A DNA stretch of 6,984 bases. It comes from an uncultured Micrococcales bacterium (GTDB lineage: Bacteria > Actinomycetota > Actinomycetes > S36-B12 > GCA-2699445). Each line of letters begins with the position of its first letter. The first letter of the stretch is position 1. The stretch covers positions 1 to 6,984 of the forward strand of contig CAIWTL010000582.1 in NCBI GenBank assembly GCA_903915555.1, in the 5' to 3' direction. Shown piece after piece: positions 1 to 5,904 of the stretch. Under the pieces are notes generated by a model that worked only from the letters and a program-made list of their open reading frames with translations, searched no databases and was not told the DNA's origin. The position numbers were made by a program, and so were the translations under genes.

Positions 1-261
1 CTGCAGCGGCCTCCGGTGACGATCCGGTGGCAGCCGCCCAGCGGCGGCGATGTGACGCGGTATGCCGTGCGCATCGGGCGGGTGAGTGGGACGAGCATCA
101 CCTGGCGGTCCTGGCGGTCGACTCCGGCACCGCGCGTGACCGCCCGCGTGGGACTGGGGCGATGGCGGGTCCAGGTGGCGGCCGTGAGCCCTGCCGGGCG
201 TGGCAGACCGGCCGCCACTTCGTTCTCCGTGACCCGGGCACTCCTGCGGCTCACCCACTGA
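1..261 (+). CDS. C-terminal fragment of a secreted protein ending in a fibronectin-III-like domain (5' end outside window)
   Basis: The frame is open from base 1 to a TGA at 259-261 and has no convincing ribosome site, so this is the 3' end of a longer gene. The visible 86 residues form one beta-sandwich-like domain with FnIII traits: an early W in VTIRWQPP, an RY-x-VRIG strand, an ITWRSW strand, then WRVQVAAVSPAGRG. It aligns without gaps to the C-terminal domain of the protease at 790-2475, about 31 identities in 79 positions counted by eye, including the shared WRSW, VQV and SAG/PAG positions. In secreted actinobacterial enzymes such domains usually follow a catalytic domain and act as spacers or wall/substrate binding modules. 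The missing N-terminal part could be another S8 protease, but that is inference from the paralogous C-terminus only. Confidence 0.8.
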   Translation: MQRPPVTIRWQPPSGGDVTRYAVRIGRVSGTSITWRSWRSTPAPRVTARVGLGRWRVQVAAVSPAGRGRPAATSFSVTRALLRLTH

Positions 262-319
262 CGCCGACCCCCGACCAGGTGACCGCAGAGCTGACCCGCA
301 CGTGCATGTCTGGCCCTCC

Positions 320-359
320 TGACGCCATATCTGCCCCGTACGGGGCAGACGTGCGGTCA
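320..359 (+). terminator. Long palindrome, probable transcription terminator of the upstream gene (or operator)
   Basis: The core at 330-349 is a perfect 20-base palindrome with arms TCTGCCCC and GGGGCAGA around GTAC. Symmetric pairing resumes further out (326-328 with 351-353, and TGAC 320-323 with GTCA 356-359), giving an imperfect 40-base dyad on one centre. It begins 58 bases after the stop of the left-edge gene. No T-run follows. Actinobacterial terminators often lack one, so a terminator is the favoured reading. An operator for the promoter 30-50 bases downstream is the alternative. Confidence 0.5.
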
Positions 360-388
360 CCCTCCCCGGATAGGGGGTGGGAGTCAGG

Positions 389-416
389 TTTATAAAGGAC
401 GGTGTCCGGGTATGTT
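389..416 (+). promoter_or_regulatory. Candidate sigma-70-type promoter of the Ala/Pro-rich peptide gene
   Basis: An AT island stands out in GC-rich DNA: TTTATAAA at 389-396, itself an 8-base palindrome. One reading is a -35 TTTATA (389-394) and a -10 TATGTT (411-416) with a 16-base spacer, placing the start near 423. The other takes TATAAA (391-396) as the -10 box, placing the start near 403 and leaving an approximately 50-base leader. Both lie directly upstream of the gene at 453. Confidence 0.4.
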
Positions 417-433
417 CTCGGCGTCAGAGAACA
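413..433 (+). promoter_or_regulatory. Inverted repeat TGTTCTC-N7-GAGAACA between promoter and ribosome site
   Basis: Perfect 7-base arms at 413-419 and 427-433 flank a 7-base spacer. The left arm overlaps the 3' part of the candidate -10 box and the right arm ends 3 bases before the ribosome site GGAAGGA (437-443). As DNA it is a plausible repressor site covering the transcription start. As RNA it would be a small hairpin just ahead of the ribosome site. It is not the actinobacterial LexA box, in which GAAC precedes GTTC. Confidence 0.4.
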
Positions 434-452
434 ACCGGAAGGAAACCCACTC

Positions 453-665
453 ATGAACAAGAAGTTCGCCGCCTTCGCTGCCGCCGCAGGCCTGGCCTGC
501 CTCGCCGTCACCGGTGTCGCAGCCGCCGCACCCGCTCCTGCCGCGGCCTCACCCGCACCCGCACCGGCCGCCGCTGCAGCCGCGCCTGCGGCCAAGCCCA
601 AGCCCACGCCGGCCGCTCCGGCCGCCGCGGCACAGCCTCAGCCCGCCCCCGCCCCGGCCGCCTGA
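453..665 (+). CDS. Small secreted Ala/Pro-rich peptide, function unknown
   Basis: Seventy residues. The ATG at 453 has a strong ribosome site, GGAAGGA at 437-443 with a 9-base spacer. An upstream in-frame GTG at 402 would lie inside the promoter region and is rejected. The N-terminus is a clear Sec signal peptide: MNKK, a hydrophobic stretch to about residue 22, and an Ala-rich cleavage region near A23-A26. The mature 44 or so residues are almost only Ala and Pro, with two Lys in a KPKP pair and a few Ser, Thr and Gln, so they should be disordered and extended and could be O-mannosylated at the rare Ser/Thr next to Pro. Cys16 does not sit in a proper lipobox (Gly at -3). The gene lies between two genes encoding FnIII-bearing exported proteins. 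I recognise no family. Roles as a wall spacer or surface peptide are speculation. Low-complexity composition alone could make a false ORF, but the signal peptide and ribosome site argue that it is real. Confidence 0.75.
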   Translation: MNKKFAAFAAAAGLACLAVTGVAAAAPAPAAASPAPAPAAAAAAPAAKPKPTPAAPAAAAQPQPAPAPAA

Positions 666-789
666 CGAACGGAGGAGGGAACCGAGTGCCGGGTAGGCAC
701 GTCGTAACGGAGAGTTCCGTCACAGGGGTTCAAGGACAGGGCCCGGGATGCCGATCTTCTCCCTGGATGGGATCGGCGGAAGGGTTCGA
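666..789 (+). promoter_or_regulatory. Structured leader between the peptide gene and the protease gene
   Basis: This 124-base gap holds three short inverted repeats in series: GTGCC/GGCAC at 686-700, ACGGA/TCCGT at 707-720, and GCCGATC/GATCGGC at 750-756 and 771-777. The last one abuts the protease ribosome site GGAAGGG (778-784) and could affect its access. I compared the stretch by memory with c-di-AMP (ydaO), c-di-GMP and cobalamin riboswitch signatures and found no match. No clear promoter is visible, so the protease may be co-transcribed with the peptide gene. Confidence 0.3.
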
Positions 790-2475
790 ATGCGACGAGT
801 CGACGAGCGGCGCGCCACGACGGTCATGACGACCGTCGCAGCATTGTGCGTCGCCGGCATCTCGGCCCTGACCCCCGGTCACGCCTACGCGGGCGACCAG
901 TCGCCCCCTCTCACGCCGGACCGCACGGTCAGTCAACCCCCCACGCGGGTGGCGGCGCAGGTGGGGGCGACCGAGGTCGCCCGCGTCAGCGCCGTCCAGG
1001 TCTCCCCCGAGGGCGCCGTGGCTGTCGTGACCCAGCGGGTCCGCGGCGAGGAGGCCGCCACCGCGGCTGTCGCCGACCTGCAGTCCGACCCGGCCACCGT
1101 CAGCGTGGCCGTGGCCGACCGGGTGAGCGTTCTCACCGACGATCCCGAATACGTCCGCCAATGGGCCATGCCCCGGCTGCGCCTGCCGGAGGCATGGCAG
1201 GCCAGCACCGGCAGCGGTGTGACCGTCGCCGTCGTCGACACCGGCGCGGACCCCACCCACCCGGACCTCGCCGGAAACCTCGTTGCGGGCGCCGACGTCG
1301 TGGGCAGCGGGGTGCGTACCGAGATGAGCGACGGGCACGGCCACGGCACCCACGTGTCGGGCACCGTGGCGGCGGTCACCGGGAACTCGGTCGGTGTCGC
1401 CGGCGTGGCGCCCGACGCCAAGGTCATGCCCGTCAAGGTCCTCGACAGCAGCGGGTCCGGATACACCAGCGACGTCGCCGAGGGAGTCATCTACGCGGCC
1501 GACCACGGGGCACAGGTGGTGAACCTGTCGCTGGGTGGCCCCAGTTACAACTCCGTCCTCGCCCAGGCGGTGGACTACGCCCGCTCGCGGGGCGTCGTGG
1601 TCGTGGCGGCTGCCGGCAACGAGCGCCAGGCAGGTAACCCGACCACGTACCCCGCAGCTCTGCCCGGCGTCGTCGCGGTCGCCGCGACCGACTCCACCGA
1701 CGCGGATGCATCGTTCTCCAACACCGGGTCCTACGTCGACATCGCCGCCCCCGGGGTCTCCATCCGGTCGACCCTCCCGGGCGCCCGCTACGTGTCGTGG
1801 TCCGGTACCTCGATGGCCACACCGCACGTCGCCGGGGTCGCCGCCCTGCTGCGGGCACGGGTCTCCTCCGCGACCGAGATCGAGGACGTGCTGCTCCGCA
1901 GTACCACCGATCTGGGCCCGGTGGGCCGCGACGACGCCTACGGCGCCGGTCTCGTGAATCCGGTGGCTGCGCTTGCGGCAGTCGGCGGCGGCAGCCCCAC
2001 ACCCCCTCCCTCGGCCACGCCGTCTCCCACCCCCACACCCACCGGCTCGCCGACGACCACGTCGCCGGCGCCCCAGCCGCCGACCACGACGCCCCCGCCC
2101 GGACCGGCCCTGCCCGGCGCCCCGACCGCGCTGCGCGCGACGCTGAGCGGCCGGACCCTGACGCTGTCGTGGACACCGCCCGCCGGCTCCGTGGTCAGTC
2201 GCTACAGCGCCCGGGTGGGGAAGCTGGGCGGCCGCGCGATCCAATGGCGGTCGTGGACGGTCACGGCAGGCACATCCGCCCGCTTCGCGGTCAGCAAGGG
2301 GACCTGGGCGGTTCAGGTGTTCGCGACCAACTCGGCCGGGAACGGCCCGACGGCCTCGGGCACGACAACGATCACCCGTTCCTCCCTGAAGGCGGCGCAG
2401 GCGGCTCGGGCCGCGAAGGCCCGGTCCCAGAGTCTGCGCGCCGCTCCCGTCCGCCTCGTCGTCCGCGGCCGCTGA
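790..2475 (+). CDS. Secreted subtilisin-family (S8) serine protease with C-terminal FnIII-like domain
   Basis: 561 residues. The ATG at 790 follows GGAAGGG (778-784, 5-base spacer) and starts a textbook signal peptide, with Arg-rich residues 1-8, a hydrophobic core and cleavage after AYA near residue 34. An in-frame ATG at 748 lacks a good ribosome site and would spoil the signal. Residues about 35-125 look like a propeptide that would inhibit and help fold the enzyme. The peptidase domain spans about 125-395 with the full triad: D150 (VAVVDTGAD), H185 (GHGTHVSG) and S341 (GTSMATPHVAG), plus oxyanion N277 (AAAGNE). A Pro/Thr/Ser linker (about 398-446) joins it to an FnIII-like domain (about 446-530), then a basic Ala/Arg tail of about 30 residues. 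Family members hydrolyse proteins outside the cell. The substrate is unknown and the wall-facing role of the C-terminal part is inferred. Only 40 bases separate its stop from that of the convergent cytochrome gene. Confidence 0.95.
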   Translation: MRRVDERRATTVMTTVAALCVAGISALTPGHAYAGDQSPPLTPDRTVSQPPTRVAAQVGATEVARVSAVQVSPEGAVAVVTQRVRGEEAATAAVADLQSDPATVSVAVADRVSVLTDDPEYVRQWAMPRLRLPEAWQASTGSGVTVAVVDTGADPTHPDLAGNLVAGADVVGSGVRTEMSDGHGHGTHVSGTVAAVTGNSVGVAGVAPDAKVMPVKVLDSSGSGYTSDVAEGVIYAADHGAQVVNLSLGGPSYNSVLAQAVDYARSRGVVVVAAAGNERQAGNPTTYPAALPGVVAVAATDSTDADASFSNTGSYVDIAAPGVSIRSTLPGARYVSWSGTSMATPHVAGVAALLRARVSSATEIEDVLLRSTTDLGPVGRDDAYGAGLVNPVAALAAVGGGSPTPPPSATPSPTPTPTGSPTTTSPAPQPPTTTPPPGPALPGAPTALRATLSGRTLTLSWTPPAGSVVSRYSARVGKLGGRAIQWRSWTVTAGTSARFAVSKGTWAVQVFATNSAGNGPTASGTTTITRSSLKAAQAARAAKARSQSLRAAPVRLVVRGR

Positions 2476-2485
2476 CCTCGTCCGT

Positions 2486-2502
2486 CTCCCACTCAGCGGG
2501 AG
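2486..2502. terminator. Weak hairpin in the 40-base gap between convergent genes
   Basis: CTCCC (2486-2490) can pair with GGGAG (2498-2502) across a 7-base loop. The stem is short and has no T-run on either strand. Its place between two convergent stop codons is the main reason to list it as a possible bidirectional terminator. Confidence 0.2.
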
Positions 2503-2515
2503 CGCCGTCGTCCGG

Positions 2516-3166
2516 TCACCGGGTCGCGGGATCCTCGGACTCCGACTGCGATTCGGCTCCCGTCATCTCGGCGACCCACTGGGGGTGGTGAGCCATGGCC
2601 CAGGACTCCGCGACGTCGCCGGCCATCATGCCGTTGAGCGCCTCGGTGTCGGCGAGGCCCTTGGAGATGTGGAAGGCGAGCAGGATCGACAACGCCATCG
2701 ACACCCAGTCGTGGACGAAGGTCGCACCGGTCTGCAGGTCGTCGCTGAACACGCCCGCGAAGTACATGATCATGCCGGTCCCGAACAGCACCAGCAGCGC
2801 GCCGGCGGTCACGGCGGCAGCAAGTTTCTGGCCCCCGTTGAACTTGCCGACAGCCAGAGTGCCCGACTCACGCTGGGAGCGGCGGAACCACGCCCAGTCC
2901 GACGGTGTGAAGCGGTTGAGTCGCCCCAGATCAGCGCGGAAGGCAGCCGACCCGGCGGCCAGGATGAGGGGCACCGGAAGCAGGAACCCCGCGGCGGTGT
3001 GCAGCCACTTGAACAGGTCGCGATTGCCGACGAGACCGCTGAGCAGCGGGAAGAAGAGGCAGGCGCCGCTCACGATGAGGATGAGCACCAGGATCGCGAC
3101 ACCCCAGTGCACCGCGCGTTCAGCCCGCGAGAAGCGCCTGAGGCGGGTGTCAGGTGACGGGGTCAT
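2516..3166 (-). CDS. Di-heme cytochrome b membrane subunit, formate-dehydrogenase gamma (FdnI) type
   Basis: 216 residues and four hydrophobic helices (about 20-42, 56-76, 115-138 and 150-171). Four histidines sit where FdnI-type cytochromes bind two b hemes: H20 (AVHWG), H56 (WLHTAAG), H152 (VHDW) and H166 (FHISKG). The family motif GKFNGGQK is at 107-114 and the C-terminal HHPQW at 193-197. The family passes electrons between the quinone pool in the membrane and a catalytic subunit. The ATG at 3166 is chosen because it overlaps the end of the molybdoenzyme gene by 17 bases, which suggests translational coupling. Longer in-frame starts up to 3253 add a stretch that is only antisense-like low-complexity sequence. 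The neighbour makes a molybdoenzyme-cytochrome complex the likely job rather than formate oxidation, since no formate dehydrogenase catalytic or iron-sulfur subunit is present here. Confidence 0.9.
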   Translation of the reverse strand: MTPSPDTRLRRFSRAERAVHWGVAILVLILIVSGACLFFPLLSGLVGNRDLFKWLHTAAGFLLPVPLILAAGSAAFRADLGRLNRFTPSDWAWFRRSQRESGTLAVGKFNGGQKLAAAVTAGALLVLFGTGMIMYFAGVFSDDLQTGATFVHDWVSMALSILLAFHISKGLADTEALNGMMAGDVAESWAMAHHPQWVAEMTGAESQSESEDPATR

Positions 3167-3848
3167 CGCTGCGTCCGTTGGACTTCCCCACCCAGGCGTC
3201 GATGTCGTACCCGCGTTCCTCCCAGTACCCCGGGACGACCTCGCTGGTGACATGGATCCCGTCCAGCCACTTCAACGACTTGTAGCCGTACATCTGCGGC
3301 ACCACGAGCCGCACCGGTCCGCCCATCTCGGTGCTGAGGGGCTCGTTCCACAGATGGGTCGCGACCATGACGTCCGGCAGCGCGGCCTGATCGGCGGTCA
3401 ACGACTCGGTGTACGCCCCGTCGAAGGATGTGAACCGCAGCGGGCGCCCGCCCAGGTCGACGTCGAGCTCGGCGAGGAGATCGGTCAGCACGACCCCGCT
3501 CCAGGTCGCGTCCTCGACACGCCATCCGGTGACGCACTGGAAGTCCTTGGTGATGGTCGACTGCGGCAACGCCTGCACCTCTGCGTAGGTGAGTTCCACC
3601 CGCCGGTCGCGGTCCGACACGACCAAGCGGTAGTCGGCGGTGGACCTCTCGGGATAGCCGTTGGTGACGGTGTAGATCCGGAACCCACCGGCAGCGGGGA
3701 TCACCTGACCGACGGCGGGCGACACGGAGGAGGCGACACCGGCCGTCAGGCTCGCCAGGTAGTCACCGGCAGCCACCCCGACCACTCCCAGACCCACGAG
3801 TCCGAGGACGACGCGACGCCCGACAGGAGCGCCTCCCGAGGACGACAT
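3150..3848 (-). CDS. Molybdopterin-dependent oxidoreductase, sulfite-oxidase fold, exported or membrane-anchored
   Basis: 232 residues. The N-terminus has a twin arginine (R11-R12 in VGRRVVLG) before a hydrophobic stretch to about residue 27, which fits a Tat signal or a Tat-inserted anchor. No strong AxA cleavage site is seen. The rest is a single SUOX-type molybdopterin domain. C105 in KDFQCVTGW is the expected Mo-coordinating cysteine. The late block GGPVRLVVPQMYGYKSLKWL (177-196) and GYWEERGYD (207-215) are typical of bacterial SUOX-fold enzymes without a heme or dimerisation domain. The reaction is unknown: relatives include sulfite oxidases and the methionine-sulfoxide reductase MsrP. 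The start is the ATG at 3848. Its ribosome site is poor, and it lies 57 bases after the LON-domain gene on the same strand. The coupled cytochrome b downstream is its probable electron partner, where MsrP uses the different protein MsrQ. Confidence 0.9.
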   Translation of the reverse strand: MSSSGGAPVGRRVVLGLVGLGVVGVAAGDYLASLTAGVASSVSPAVGQVIPAAGGFRIYTVTNGYPERSTADYRLVVSDRDRRVELTYAEVQALPQSTITKDFQCVTGWRVEDATWSGVVLTDLLAELDVDLGGRPLRFTSFDGAYTESLTADQAALPDVMVATHLWNEPLSTEMGGPVRLVVPQMYGYKSLKWLDGIHVTSEVVPGYWEERGYDIDAWVGKSNGRSDDPVT

Positions 3849-3882
3849 GCATTCAGAACACCACGACCCTGCGCCGGCGACA

Positions 3883-3906
3883 AGCCCACCCCGGTGAAGT
3901 GGGGCT
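3883..3906 (-). terminator. Imperfect hairpin at the end of the LON-domain gene
   Basis: AGCCCACC (3883-3890) faces GTGGGGCT (3899-3906), pairing with one bulge. It overlaps the LON stop codon and sits in the 57-base gap before the molybdoenzyme gene. With no T-run it may be an attenuator or nothing. It does not rule out co-transcription. Confidence 0.15.
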
Positions 3907-4592
3907 CAGCGGTCACCCGGGTCGACGTCCGGGGGGGCGACGTCGGGAGGAAGGTCTCCCGGAAGAGCCCGCATCAGACCCGCCGTCTCCTCGGCATCGC
4001 GGGCGAGGCTCAGCGTGCGCGTCAACAGTTCCTCACATGACGCCGACCGCAGCATGTCGTACTGGTCCAAGGAACCCACCGGTGTGATGGCGGCCAGTTG
4101 CCATGCGGCGGCGACCGGCTCGTCGGAGATCTCCACATCAGGGGGCCAGATCGTGCGCACCTGCCCGGCGGCGAGCTCGGCCACGACCCGCAGGACCGAT
4201 CGGACCGCGGCCTCGGTCTCGTCGAAGAGGTCGATCAGCGAGTCGTCCCACTCCAACTCCGGCACCGTCTCGATGCTCGCGCGGGGATAGGGGTCGTCGG
4301 GAAGCCACTCGATCACCCGCAGCCGATTCGTCCCGATGCCGAGGACCCTGGTCACCCCCGCGCGAGGGTCGACCTCGACGACGCGGGCGAGGGTCCCGTA
4401 CTCGAAGCGTTTCTCCCCGCCGCCGACCTCGTGCCCCCGTTCGATCAGGACGACACCGAACTGCGGCTCGTCGGTGTCGAGCAACTGGCCCAGCATCATC
4501 AGGTACCGCTGCTCGAACAGCTGCAGCGGAAGCGGCATATGCGGGAACAGCACCGAACCCAGCGGGAACATCGCGGTGGGGTCGGGCGCCAT
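3906..4592 (-). CDS. Stand-alone LON substrate-binding domain protein
   Basis: 228 residues from the ATG at 4592. The start of the domain is diagnostic: MFPLGSVLFPHMPLPLQLFE (residues 8-27) followed by QRY matches the FPL-x-x-VLFPG-x-x-LPL-x-IFE-x-RY block at the N-terminus of Lon protease. GVVLIERGHEVGGG and a later GTLARVVEV strand fit the same PUA-like beta fold, followed by a helical region (about 120-215). The AAA+ ATPase and Ser-Lys protease parts of Lon are absent, as is usual for this actinobacterial family. Its biochemical role is not established. The start is uncertain: a GTG at 4607 adds five residues, and the ATG at residue 8 would still keep the domain. None has a well-spaced ribosome site. 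The C-terminus is a Pro/Asp-rich tail. It is divergent from the MFS gene and heads the leftward gene group. Confidence 0.85.
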   Translation of the reverse strand: MAPDPTAMFPLGSVLFPHMPLPLQLFEQRYLMMLGQLLDTDEPQFGVVLIERGHEVGGGEKRFEYGTLARVVEVDPRAGVTRVLGIGTNRLRVIEWLPDDPYPRASIETVPELEWDDSLIDLFDETEAAVRSVLRVVAELAAGQVRTIWPPDVEISDEPVAAAWQLAAITPVGSLDQYDMLRSASCEELLTRTLSLARDAEETAGLMRALPGDLPPDVAPPDVDPGDR

Positions 4593-4671
4593 GCTCCCAG
4601 CCAACACGGGCCCACCGGATCATGCAATCCGTGGTCGCCTTCCCGCAGCGCCTCGGGACTACTGTCTGCTT
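4593..4671. promoter_or_regulatory. Divergent promoter region between LON-domain and MFS genes
   Basis: Seventy-nine bases between opposite-facing starts must hold both promoters. For the plus strand a -10-like TACTGT lies at 4660-4665, six bases before the GTG. For the minus strand the best -10 guess is CATGAT (complement of 4619-4624), which is weak. No convincing -35 boxes are seen. Confidence 0.45.
4660..4665 (+). promoter_or_regulatory. -10 box TACTGT of a probably leaderless MFS mRNA
   Basis: TACTGT fits the actinobacterial TANNNT consensus and ends six bases before the GTG at 4672. No Shine-Dalgarno sequence precedes that GTG, and no other in-frame start lies close by. Transcription starting at the G of GTG would give a leaderless mRNA, which is common in this phylum. 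Confidence 0.45.
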
Positions 4672-5904
4672 GTGTCCTCCGAGACGACCCCCGAACTCGT
4701 CCCCGCCGCCGGACACACGTGGTCGCACGCCCCCTTCCGTCGGCTGATCGCCACGCTCCTGTTGACCCGCGCGGGCAACTACATGCAGACGGTGGCCTCG
4801 GGTTGGCTCGCGTTCCATCTCACCGGAGATCCCATGGTCGTCGGGGTGGTCAGCTTCCTCGCGTTGGGGCCGGCTCTGCTGGGCAGTCCGCTGGGTGGCC
4901 GCCTCGCCGACCGCTACTGTCCCCGGCGCCTCGCCACGGGTCTGTCGTTCCTGTCGGCGATCGGGCCGCTCGGACTCGCGGTCCTGGCCGTCACCGACTC
5001 CATCACCCTCCCGGCGCTGTATCTGCTGACCGCGGTCAGCGCCCTCCCCTATTCCGTGAACCAACCCGTCCGCTCCATCGTCGTCCCCTACTCCGTACCC
5101 ATGGGGCTGCGCCGCCAGGCACTCATCGACGTCTCGGCGGCGAACAACGTCGCCGAGCTAGTCGGCGCGATCATCGGGGGCGTCGTGGTGCAGACGGTGG
5201 GTCCCGCGCTGCCGTATCTGTTCAATGCAGGAGCGCACCTGCTGACCGCCACCGTCCTGATCCTGTCACCGCAACTGCAGGCGTCGTGTGATGCTGCGCG
5301 GGCCGCCGAGTCGGGGGGTGTGCTCGCCGCGCTGCGGATCGCGGCCAGGATCCCCCTCGTGCTCTCCGTCCTGCTGGGGGTCGGGGCCTTCTACCTGCTG
5401 GTCGCCCCGATCGAGTCGCAGATGCCCACCCTGGCGGGGGATCACAGCGAGGGGGCGGCGGCCCTCGGATTCCTCCTGGCAGCGGTCAGCGTCGGCTCCA
5501 TGGTGGGTAATGTCGCCATCCGCCGACTCATCGGTACCGGCTCGGCCACCGACGTGCTGTTCGTGGGCCTCGGGGTCGCAGCAGCCTCGGTCCTCGCGTT
5601 GGGGTGGTCGAACACCCTGGTGGGGGACGCCGTGCTGCTGGTCGGCTACGGCCTGGGATGGGAGTTGGTGGCCGTCAGCGCAGGCAGCACCCTGCAACTG
5701 GCCGTCCCACCGAGCATCGCGGGGCGGATGGTCGGTGTCGCCCACCTGATGTCCTCGGGCCTGACTGCGCTCGGCGCCCTGCTGGTCGGTGGGCTGTTCA
5801 CCACTGTGCAGGTCGACCCGAGTCTTCGTCTGGTCGGTCTGGTCGCCCTTCTACTGGCGGTGGCGCTTCCGCGACTCCGTCGTCACGGACCGGCGGCCGA
5901 CTGA
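4672..5904 (+). CDS. Major facilitator superfamily exporter, DHA3/MFS_3 type
   Basis: 410 residues from the GTG at 4672. The N-terminal block, FRRLIATLLLTRAGNYMQTV (22-41) followed by ASGWLAFHLTGDP, and the GGRLADR loop (75-81, motif A between helices 2 and 3) are typical of the DHA3 family (MFS_3), which includes proton-driven drug and siderophore exporters such as EntS. Alternating hydrophobic stretches across the whole length fit about 12 helices. The usual mid-region PVRSIVVP...AANNVAELVGAIIGG is present. The substrate cannot be read from the sequence. A larger open frame extends upstream to 4336 but runs antisense through the LON gene and is rejected. The last 35 codons, including the final helix, overlap the 3' end of the convergent methyltransferase gene. 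No regulator gene is adjacent, so there is no hint of an inducer. Confidence 0.92.
   Translation: MSSETTPELVPAAGHTWSHAPFRRLIATLLLTRAGNYMQTVASGWLAFHLTGDPMVVGVVSFLALGPALLGSPLGGRLADRYCPRRLATGLSFLSAIGPLGLAVLAVTDSITLPALYLLTAVSALPYSVNQPVRSIVVPYSVPMGLRRQALIDVSAANNVAELVGAIIGGVVVQTVGPALPYLFNAGAHLLTATVLILSPQLQASCDAARAAESGGVLAALRIAARIPLVLSVLLGVGAFYLLVAPIESQMPTLAGDHSEGAAALGFLLAAVSVGSMVGNVAIRRLIGTGSATDVLFVGLGVAAASVLALGWSNTLVGDAVLLVGYGLGWELVAVSAGSTLQLAVPPSIAGRMVGVAHLMSSGLTALGALLVGGLFTTVQVDPSLRLVGLVALLLAVALPRLRRHGPAAD

Noticed and set aside
413..433. LexA (SOS) box
   Set aside because: The half-sites are in the opposite order (GTTC before GAAC) and the spacing is wrong.
453..530. Lipoprotein signal in the Ala/Pro peptide
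   Set aside because: Cys16 is preceded by G-L-A, with Gly at the -3 position, and the hydrophobic stretch continues past it. An ordinary Sec signal fits better.
666..789. Known riboswitch (c-di-AMP, c-di-GMP or cobalamin) before the protease
   Set aside because: Short hairpins are present but the conserved core sequences of these classes are not recognisable.
730..2244. Long minus-strand open frame (504 residues) across the protease gene
   Set aside because: It is rich in Arg/Gly/Asp with no recognisable domain and is the antisense shadow expected from GC-rich codon use. The protease on the other strand has all catalytic motifs.
2595..4040. Plus-strand open frame of 481 residues
   Set aside because: It runs antisense through three well-supported genes (cytochrome b, molybdoenzyme, LON domain) and shows no domain of its own.
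4336..4671. N-terminal extension of the MFS gene
   Set aside because: It would run antisense inside the LON gene and precede a normal MFS N-terminus. The GTG at 4672 fits the family start.
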